From contig JAPOYQ010000751.1 in assembly GCA_026706505.1 (NCBI GenBank), forward strand, positions 1 to 7,129: 7,129 bases of DNA, read 5' to 3'. The notes below the pieces were generated by a model, which was not told the origin of the DNA, searched no databases, and saw only the letters and a list, made by a program, of their open reading frames with translations. This stretch comes from Gemmatimonadota bacterium. Lineage in GTDB: Bacteria; Latescibacterota; UBA2968; UBA8231. Position 1 is the first letter of the stretch. Each line of letters opens with the position of its first letter. Below are positions 1-5,908 of the stretch, one piece after another. The translations under genes and the position numbers were made by a program.

Positions 1-862
1 CACCCTGCCCATCGGCACAGAGCCAAAAGAACAGACCCGGACGACCACCGGTCAGCACTATCGCGCCATTGCCCAACCGAGCGAGCCTTGGTTGCACCGA
101 AGCCATCCCTTCCATGCGCACCGAAGGCGACCACGTCCGGCCTTCATCCGCGCTAATGCTCTTGTGGAAGTCCCACCTACTGCCGACGCGATAGACGCAC
201 AGCAGGTCGCCGTTGTCCAGCCGCAGGGTGTTGGATTCGTTGGGGCCTTCGGGCGCGCCGGGCGCGGCATCCGGGCCGGCGACAGTGCTGCGGTACGTCC
301 ACGCAAAGCCCCCGTCGTCGCTGACTACGGCGAACGTATTATAGCCTTCTTCCCCGTCGAACTTTCCGTACATCGTCGTCAACAGACTCCCATCCTTGAG
401 GCGCAGGATGTTGCCGTTGTGCTGGAGCCGCAATACGTCTTCGTGGTAATCGGCGAGCGGGCGCGGAAAATCGCAGACCCACACGTCCCGAGGTTCGACC
501 GCGAGCGCACCATCAACCATTGTCAGAACATTGCCCGGAGCAACGCAGTTTCGCCGGTCTCCCGGCGATTGCGGCCATTGCTCGTACGGCATCATCAACG
601 TGCTCGACGCATCTCGGACGGAAGTGTGGCCGTACGAGTCAATGTGCTGATCCGGGTGCCAGCTACTACCGGCGTCATGGCTTACAAAAAGATCGGCTGG
701 CCACTTCCCCTGCGCGACATCGGCGGAGCGGATGCAGGCACAAACCAGCGCGTCGTCGCCGACTTGGTGTAGGGACGGAAACCAGAAATGGCCAGAGTCC
801 TGACCCACTTCGACCGGAACACCTGCTTGGACGAGGCCGTTCTGGAGCGGATAATCGATCAT
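1..862 (-). CDS. Sialidase-superfamily (BNR/Asp-box) protein, 3' end beyond the window
   Basis: I translated this frame by hand: it is open from ATG at 862 to the left edge, giving 287 residues without a stop, so the gene is partial. Three Asp boxes are visible: SHDAGSSW (residues 61-68), SDDGGFAW (181-188) and SADEGRTW (237-244). Between the last two lies NESNTLRLDNGDLLCVYR (208-225), which resembles the Glu...L.dG.L...R signature of six-bladed sialidase-type propellers, and QPRLARLGNGAIVLTGGRPG (257-276) follows. FWFPSL (26-31) sits where sialidases carry their first-blade Arg motif, but the canonical FRIP is absent, so true sialidase activity is uncertain. No signal peptide is seen, which suggests a cytoplasmic protein unless it is exported by another route. 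The start is fixed by an in-frame TAA 12 codons upstream and by GAGG four bases before the ATG. The protein could act on sialic acid or another glycan, or simply be a non-catalytic BNR protein. The coding call is strong; the function is moderate. Confidence 0.9.
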   Translation of the reverse strand, partial: MIDYPLQNGLVQAGVPVEVGQDSGHFWFPSLHQVGDDALVCACIRSADVAQGKWPADLFVSHDAGSSWHPDQHIDSYGHTSVRDASSTLMMPYEQWPQSPGDRRNCVAPGNVLTMVDGALAVEPRDVWVCDFPRPLADYHEDVLRLQHNGNILRLKDGSLLTTMYGKFDGEEGYNTFAVVSDDGGFAWTYRSTVAGPDAAPGAPEGPNESNTLRLDNGDLLCVYRVGSRWDFHKSISADEGRTWSPSVRMEGMASVQPRLARLGNGAIVLTGGRPGLFFWLCADGQG

Positions 863-866
863 ATTA

Positions 867-870
867 CCTC
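867..870 (-). promoter_or_regulatory. Ribosome binding site of the sialidase-like gene
   Basis: GAGG lies four bases upstream of the ATG at 862. It supports this start over any codon closer to the in-frame stop at 899-901. The spacing is slightly short but usable. Confidence 0.5.
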
Positions 871-887
871 GAAAGAGAACGGGGTGA

Positions 888-939
888 TAGGGCAGGCATT
901 ATTCGAGTTTGACCATTTTGCGAGTGCGCGTCTGCCCTA
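888..939. repeat. 8-bp perfect inverted repeat in the 5' leader of the sialidase-like gene
   Basis: The arm TAGGGCAG at 888-895 is the exact reverse complement of CTGCCCTA at 932-939, with 36 bases between them. It lies in the leader just ahead of the sialidase-like start. It could be a transcript stem or a protein-binding palindrome, but the loop is long and an 8-base match over this distance can occur by chance. Confidence 0.3.
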
Positions 940-1007
940 GGCTGAAAGAAGTGAATACTTTAGCGTAGGAACTATCTATACTCCGGTCAATCAACTTGCG
1001 GTATTAG

Positions 1008-3926
1008 TTATTTAACCAATATCGCCTTGCGCCACGCCGCCTCCGCGCCGCTTTTCAACGCGTAAAGGTACACGCCACTACTGAGCTTGCGGCCGCCATC
1101 GTCCCGCCCGTCCCAGACGACGCGATATTCGCCGGGACTCTGATAGCCCAAAACAAAGGTTCGGACGCGCTGTCCAGCTACATTGTAAACAGCTAATTCA
1201 GCCGCTGCGGCGGTCGCTATTTCATACGGGATAATCGTGCTGCTATTGAAGGGATTCGGCGCGTTCTGCCCCAGTGAAAAATGCTTGGGCAAGACCAATT
1301 GTGTTTCTACAATGGCCGTAGAGCTTTTTTTGCCGGCGACGAAGACCCCGTGCGGGGTGGCCACATAGCGCAAAGAAGGGTTGTGCGGATCAATGGCGAC
1401 TTCGTTAAACCAAGGCATTGGACCTAGTGAGCGGCCGATCGACACCCAAGTTTCCCCTCCGTCCGTAGTTTCCAACAATTGCCGACCTGTAATCAGGTAG
1501 ATCGCGTCGTCGTTTGCAGGGTCAAAGCGGATTTTGACACTCAGCCACGACTCATTGCCCCGCTCGCGCAAGGTGGTCCAAGACACTCCTCCGTCACTGG
1601 AGCGCAAGAGTCCGAGATCATTGGCCATGTAAAAATCCTGTGTGCGGGGATGAACCGCCAAGGCATACCCGTGTAGTTTGGCAATCTGCTGCCAGTCGTC
1701 GCCTTCATTGTCGCTCTGCCAGAGTCGGGAGCCTACAGACGCATAGAGGCTAGTGCCGCGTACCATTGCTGCGCTGACCCGCTCCTGAATGAACTGCCAA
1801 GTCTGGCCTTGGTCTCGGCTGCGATACAAATTTTTAGAAGGCGACATCGGATCGACCAAGAAATGCGCGCCCTTCCCTGCTGTCTTCTGCATGATATGCG
1901 GCTGCCTATCTATAGCTTGTGTGTATGCACCCATCCCCCGCTGTTCTTCCAGCCCAGGCGCAAGCAAAGTCCACGATGCGCCAGCATCCCTACTTTGCAT
2001 AAACCAGTACCGGGTATGAGCCCATACCAAGTCCGGATCATTCGCGTCAATCAACAAGCGATCAATGGGGCCGAAGCCAATCGGAGAGGAAAAGCCCAAA
2101 CTGGTATCCAAGCCGGGGTTATCCACGGCGCGTAACTGCTCATTCCAGCGCGCTCCTTGGTCGCGGCTTATCAACAAGCTCGGTTCGAATAATCCATCTT
2201 GCCATTGTCCCGATCCCACCCACAGCGATCCGTCATCCCTAACCAAGAGCGATTCGGCCATCCGGGTTTGGTCGATCAGCGCTATCGCACTCCACGTCCG
2301 GCCCCAGTCCGCCGAGTGGTGTATGGATCCTGGAGTTACGTCGGTGCCACTGACAGTGACGACCCACAATGTTTCGGCCTGCACTGGATCAGTTTCGAGC
2401 TGGGCAACAAAATCGATTGGCAGCCGTTCCCACGACTGTCCCGCATCGGTGGACTGCCAAGTGGCGGACCTACCCCAAACGATCATCCGGGTAGCGTCTA
2501 GGGGATGGAGGACTAGGCCCCTAGCAGCGTCAATCGGCAACTCGGCAACCGCCTGCCAGCTTAAGCCGCCGTCTAGACTGTTGTACAAACTGTTGTGGAG
2601 CGTATCTGCACTAACGGCAAAGAGCGCCTGCTCATTTTCGGGATCGACCGCCATCGCCCTTAAAGGCAGTTCGATGGTATTCCGATCCCGCCAAGTGTCC
2701 CCGCCGTCGTCGCTGCGTGCCAGAAACGTGGAGATCCCTCGATGAAAAAAGCCAGCGTAGAGGATCTGTTCGTTGCGCGGATGCTGTAAAAAGAAAGGCG
2801 AAGACCCTTCTACGCGGACGAGGCCGCCGTTGCTGTGCTGGGGTTCATACCAACTCTGCCCACCATCGTCCGATAGCGCAAGCGCACCGCAGCTAACCGA
2901 ATAAAGCCGATCGGGCTTTTCTAGATCGGATGCCAAAAGAGTGCCCCTGCCACCAGCGCAAGGTTCGGCACTAGGGTTCTCTATCAATTGCCAAGAAAGC
3001 CCGCCATCGTCGCTCCTAAGTATGTCGGGATCATGCGACACGCCGTCTTCGACATAGAGCGTGGAAGGCGCTAGGCGATCAACCAGCAACGCATCGACGC
3101 GACTGCCGTGTCCATAGCTCTTCGCCATAAGGCCCATTTTTTTCCATTGTCGGCCTCCATCCTGCGACCGCCACAAACCGTTTTGGGCCAAGGCATAGAG
3201 GAGCTCTGGATCATGCGGCGAAACTGCCAAGCGATAAACGCCCGGCTGCCACGGCTCCACGATAGGCCCGATAGGCTGCCAGATCGGCAAGCGCACACCG
3301 CTCTCATCGAAAATCGCGGCCGAGTCTTCGGGGAGGTTATAAAGGACTTCTACCCCTTGCTCTATCAGCGAGGGGATGTGAACGGCATATGCTTCCGCAT
3401 TCAGGGGATTGCCCCGTAGCAAAACCTGCTCTAACATCGACAAACCAAGTAACGGGCTAATGTCCGCGACGCGATTTTCGTCTAACAGCAACACCTGCAA
3501 TTGGTCTAGCGAAGACAGGGGCGACAGATCACTCACACTATTAGAAGTAAGACTCAAAAAGATCAGCGCCGACAGCGAGGAAAGCGGCGTTACATCGACG
3601 ATCTGGTTATTGGCCAAGTCCAGTGCCCGCAGCTTTTTTAGACCGGCCAAGGGCGAAATATCCACCAAGTGATGGTCCACTAGCACCAGCACTTCTAAGT
3701 TTTCCAGCGCTTCGATGCCAGACAAATCTGCAATCGCGCCGCTAATGAGTTCGAGTTCGACAATGGAGAGCAGGTCTTCGGCTGCAATCGGGCCTTCTCC
3801 CTTATCGACTTTGGCGCGAATGGCGGCTTCTAAGGTGGGGTCGGCAAAATCCACGGCTTCGGCAAAGCGGGGTCCCAATAAAATCACAAGCACCAGCGTT
3901 ATAAGTGAGACAGCCGTTTTGCCCAC
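1008..3926 (-). CDS. Secreted LRR / Asp-box (sortilin- or GH74-like) propeller protein with FlgD-Ig / type IX-like C-terminal domain
   Basis: From GTG at 3926 the product is 972 residues. Residues 1-24 form a signal peptide: a basic GK start, a hydrophobic stretch TAVSLITLVLVILLG, and cleavage after AEA. Residues 26-66 form an N-cap (FADPTLEAAI). Five exact 22-residue internalin-type LRRs start at D67, D89, D111, D133 and D155, ending in GNPL and GVEVLYN. Thirteen Asp boxes follow, starting at residues 254, 305, 352, 405, 450, 492, 538, 587, 645, 703, 738, 776 and 820 (for example SDDGGDTW), interleaved with DP.N...LY strands. This number fits one very large or two seven-bladed propellers, as in sortilin/VPS10 or GH74 enzymes. 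Residues 884-972 are an Ig-like sorting domain (QNAPNPFN, VYNVAGQRVR, VVWDGRDDGG, SGVYLYALKSG, terminal ILVK). Likely role: surface or extracellular binding or glycan cleavage; no catalytic residue can be assigned. In-frame alternative starts are ATG 3971 and TTG 3995; the latter would overlap the upstream gene by 16 bases. Confidence 0.92.
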   Translation of the reverse strand: MGKTAVSLITLVLVILLGPRFAEAVDFADPTLEAAIRAKVDKGEGPIAAEDLLSIVELELISGAIADLSGIEALENLEVLVLVDHHLVDISPLAGLKKLRALDLANNQIVDVTPLSSLSALIFLSLTSNSVSDLSPLSSLDQLQVLLLDENRVADISPLLGLSMLEQVLLRGNPLNAEAYAVHIPSLIEQGVEVLYNLPEDSAAIFDESGVRLPIWQPIGPIVEPWQPGVYRLAVSPHDPELLYALAQNGLWRSQDGGRQWKKMGLMAKSYGHGSRVDALLVDRLAPSTLYVEDGVSHDPDILRSDDGGLSWQLIENPSAEPCAGGRGTLLASDLEKPDRLYSVSCGALALSDDGGQSWYEPQHSNGGLVRVEGSSPFFLQHPRNEQILYAGFFHRGISTFLARSDDGGDTWRDRNTIELPLRAMAVDPENEQALFAVSADTLHNSLYNSLDGGLSWQAVAELPIDAARGLVLHPLDATRMIVWGRSATWQSTDAGQSWERLPIDFVAQLETDPVQAETLWVVTVSGTDVTPGSIHHSADWGRTWSAIALIDQTRMAESLLVRDDGSLWVGSGQWQDGLFEPSLLISRDQGARWNEQLRAVDNPGLDTSLGFSSPIGFGPIDRLLIDANDPDLVWAHTRYWFMQSRDAGASWTLLAPGLEEQRGMGAYTQAIDRQPHIMQKTAGKGAHFLVDPMSPSKNLYRSRDQGQTWQFIQERVSAAMVRGTSLYASVGSRLWQSDNEGDDWQQIAKLHGYALAVHPRTQDFYMANDLGLLRSSDGGVSWTTLRERGNESWLSVKIRFDPANDDAIYLITGRQLLETTDGGETWVSIGRSLGPMPWFNEVAIDPHNPSLRYVATPHGVFVAGKKSSTAIVETQLVLPKHFSLGQNAPNPFNSSTIIPYEIATAAAAELAVYNVAGQRVRTFVLGYQSPGEYRVVWDGRDDGGRKLSSGVYLYALKSGAEAAWRKAILVK
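3399..3728 (-). repeat. Five tandem 22-residue leucine-rich repeats
   Basis: Within the LRR-Asp-box gene the units begin with D-[ILV]-[ST] at a strict 22-residue interval and follow the internalin-type pattern DISPL..L..L..L.L..N.[IV]. The last unit ends in GNPLN, the usual transition into a C-terminal cap. The same layout occurs twice in the neighbouring lipoprotein. Confidence 0.85.
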
Positions 3927-3936
3927 TGTGCGTACG

Positions 3937-3941
3937 CTCCT
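3937..3941 (-). promoter_or_regulatory. Shine-Dalgarno AGGAG favouring GTG 3926 as the start of the LRR-Asp-box gene
   Basis: AGGAG (within AAAGGAG) is the best ribosome binding match in this junction and lies 10 bases before GTG at 3926. The GTG start puts a compact signal peptide right at the N-terminus. The upstream ATG at 3971 has only GGTGAG directly abutting it. Confidence 0.5.
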
Positions 3942-3979
3942 TTCCCAAGCGTTATTCAATATTCTCTCCATCTCACCGC

Positions 3980-5908
3980 TCAGAAAGGCATCCAACTCGG
4001 GTCCATGTCATCGTACGGATCATCGGTCACCCGCTCTTCGGGACCACCGTCTAGCGGGATCATATAGATATCGTAGCGCGTTTCCATGTCCACTATCCGT
4101 CCAAAGGCGATATGGGTGCCGTCGGGTGACCAAGTGGGGCTCTGCTCCCAGAAATTGCCAAAGGTCAACTGTCGCGCCTCATTGCCGTCTGCGGCCATCA
4201 CCCACACATGACTGGACTCGTCCAACTCGTCCTGGGACTCAATGTAAGCTATCCACGCGCCGTCGGGCGACCAGGAAGGGCTCGATACCGACAGGTCGTT
4301 GTTCGAGATGCGCCGTATGTCGCCGCTGGCCAGTTCAATGGCGAAGATCGCCAAGGGGCCATCCCGGCCGCTGACAAAGGCAATAGACGAGCCGTCGGGC
4401 GACCACGCCAACTGACCGGCCCCATTTCCCGCCTCGAAGGTTAGTTGCTCCACGCCGGTGCCATCTGCATTCATGAGAAAGATATCACCGTTGTAGCGGT
4501 CGCCATTGCGGTCCGACACAAAGGCGATCCGCCGCCCGTCGGGCGACCACGCGGGACTCGAATCCCACGCGTCGTGCTGCGTGATGTTCGTCGGCGCGCT
4601 GCCGTCGGCACCCATCACGTAGATCTCGTAGTTGCCGTCGCGGTACGATACAAAGGCTACCCTCGTCCTATCAGGCGACAGGGTCGGCTCCTCCCCCTCA
4701 CGCGCTATGCGATGCGCTAGGGAGAATAACTCCGTGGTGTCTGGTCGCGAGCCATCGGCGAACGGTACTGCGGCCAACTCAGCCGACAGGTTCACCACCT
4801 CTCCCGTCTCAAGGTCTAGAGAGTACACCTCGCGACCTCTCAAATAGTGCGCCTCAGTCCGCCGGTTTGAAGAGAATACGATCTGCCTTTCCCCCAAAGA
4901 GACGACCCTATCATCCGGCGTGACAACCCCAGCATCTGGCGTGAGAACGCGCACTGTCACCCCGCGGTTGCGCAACGCGACAATCTGGGCTTTGGCCGTC
5001 GCCCCGCTCAGCGGGTTGCCAAGTAAGTCCACACTGTGCAGGCTGTCCAACTCCAGAATCGCCGCGAGATCCTGCACGGCATTGTGTGCCAAGTCGAGAA
5101 AGCGCAGTTGCCGCAATTCGGTCAAAGGCGACAAGTCCCGTATCGCGTTGTGGGCCAAGTCCAGTGCCTCAAGCTGAGTGAGTTGCTCAATTCCCCTTAA
5201 GTCAGCAATCCCCCGACCATTGGCGCTCAGAGCCACGAGCGCTCCGCTGGTGCTGGCCTCGGCTTCGTCCACCGCCACCTGTAGCGCCGAATCGGCAAAG
5301 GTGCCGGTAACCCAGCCATCAACAATGGACGACTCCGGGCCGCTGGGCTCGTCCACCCCATCATCCGGCGTACCAAAGCCCACCGTCACCCCGCGGTTGC
5401 GCAACGCGGCAATCTGGGCTGCGACCGCCGCCCCGCTCAGCGGGTTGCCGGTCAACTCCACACTGTGGAGACTGTCCAACTCCATAATCGCCGCGAGATC
5501 CTGCACGGCATTGTGTGCCAAGATCAATACCTGTAATTGCTCTAGGGATCTCAAGGGCGACACCTCCTCAATCTGGTTGTTACCAAGATCGAGCAGGCGC
5601 AGTTGCCGCAATCCGGCTAGGGGCGACAGATCCCGTATCGCGTTGTGGGCCAAGTCCAATGTCTCGAGCTGAGTGAGTTGCTCAATCCCGCCCAAGTCAG
5701 TAATCCCCCGACCACTGGCACTCAGAGCCACAAGCACTCCGCTGGTGCCGGCCACGGCTTCGTCCACCGCCACCTGCAGCGCCGAATCGGCGAAGGCAAG
5801 AGTAGTCGCGCCATCGACAATGGGCGGCTCCGGGCCGCTGGGCTTGTCCGACTCCGAGCCGCAGCCGGTCAGCGCCAGGGCAACTAGGAGTGGGATGCGG
5901 CTTCTCAC
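3980..5908 (-). CDS. Outer-envelope lipoprotein with duplicated LRR module and TolB-like six-bladed propeller
   Basis: The product has 642 residues from a GTG start. Residues 1-15 are a short lipoprotein signal ending in the lipobox LTGC with Cys16; Gly at +2 does not suggest inner-membrane retention. Residues 23-187 are LRR module A with four 22-residue repeats (D71, D93, E115, D137). Residues 188-326 are module B, a close copy with three repeats (D236, D258, D280). Both modules begin PSGPE..IVDG...FADSALQVAVDEA and end GNPLSGA...LRNRGVTV. Residues 341-642 are a TolB/PD40 propeller: WSPDG motifs at W454, W502, W546 and W593, a degenerate LSPD at 410, and a first blade (RQIVFSSNRR) that can close with the final DPSWM. 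TolB itself is a periplasmic partner of Pal; here the lipid anchor and LRRs suggest a binding or scaffold role in the envelope instead. The GTG overlaps the stop of the thioredoxin gene (GTGA), indicating translational coupling. The enzymatic role is unknown. Confidence 0.93.
   Translation of the reverse strand: MRSRIPLLVALALTGCGSESDKPSGPEPPIVDGATTLAFADSALQVAVDEAVAGTSGVLVALSASGRGITDLGGIEQLTQLETLDLAHNAIRDLSPLAGLRQLRLLDLGNNQIEEVSPLRSLEQLQVLILAHNAVQDLAAIMELDSLHSVELTGNPLSGAAVAAQIAALRNRGVTVGFGTPDDGVDEPSGPESSIVDGWVTGTFADSALQVAVDEAEASTSGALVALSANGRGIADLRGIEQLTQLEALDLAHNAIRDLSPLTELRQLRFLDLAHNAVQDLAAILELDSLHSVDLLGNPLSGATAKAQIVALRNRGVTVRVLTPDAGVVTPDDRVVSLGERQIVFSSNRRTEAHYLRGREVYSLDLETGEVVNLSAELAAVPFADGSRPDTTELFSLAHRIAREGEEPTLSPDRTRVAFVSYRDGNYEIYVMGADGSAPTNITQHDAWDSSPAWSPDGRRIAFVSDRNGDRYNGDIFLMNADGTGVEQLTFEAGNGAGQLAWSPDGSSIAFVSGRDGPLAIFAIELASGDIRRISNNDLSVSSPSWSPDGAWIAYIESQDELDESSHVWVMAADGNEARQLTFGNFWEQSPTWSPDGTHIAFGRIVDMETRYDIYMIPLDGGPEERVTDDPYDDMDPSWMPF
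4931..5842 (-). repeat. Intragenic tandem duplication of an LRR module
   Basis: Copy A (about 5348-5842) and copy B (about 4931-5347) are clearly alike at the DNA level over most of their length, not only as protein. Copy B lacks exactly one 22-residue repeat (66 bases) that is present in copy A, corresponding to copy A residues around 107-128. The linker PSGPE..IVDG begins each copy and so marks the duplication boundaries. Confidence 0.85.

Larger units (their letters stand above)
863..1007 (-). other. Intergenic gap, possible promoter for the sialidase-like gene
   Basis: This 145-base gap separates the LRR-Asp-box gene from the sialidase-like gene and is much longer than the other junctions here, so a separate promoter is plausible. 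One sigma70-like pair can be drawn on the minus strand: TTGACC (985-990), a 17-base spacer, then TACGCT (962-967). The -35 matches consensus at 5 of 6 bases but the -10 at only 3 of 6, so this is weak. No GC-rich hairpin followed by a T run was found after the stop codon at 1008, so no intrinsic terminator is called. An 8-base inverted repeat (listed separately) lies in the promoter-proximal half. Confidence 0.25.

Noticed and set aside
58..306. 82-codon minus-strand ORF
   Set aside because: It is a shifted frame within the sialidase-like gene, Arg/Ala-rich and without a supporting motif.
92..772. 226-codon plus-strand ORF
   Set aside because: It is low-complexity Arg/Ala/Val-rich sequence with no recognisable motif and lies wholly opposite the sialidase-like gene, whose frame has clear Asp boxes.
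899..993. Possible small gene in the 145-base gap (about 31 codons from a TTG, or six codons from ATG 916)
   Set aside because: The start is weak, there is no good ribosome binding site and no recognisable product; too short to support.
968..1007. Intrinsic terminator after the LRR-Asp-box gene
   Set aside because: No GC-rich stem followed by a T run was found on the minus strand.
2065..2745. 226-codon plus-strand ORF
   Set aside because: It lies inside the LRR-Asp-box gene on the opposite strand; its Ser/Pro-rich product is the mirror of the repeated Asp-box codons.
5178..5672. 164-codon plus-strand ORF with internal repeats
   Set aside because: The repeats in its product only mirror the duplicated LRR modules on the minus strand.
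4931..5842. CRISPR-like direct repeats
   Set aside because: The repeats are in-frame LRR coding units of one open gene, without the short identical repeat and unique spacer pattern.
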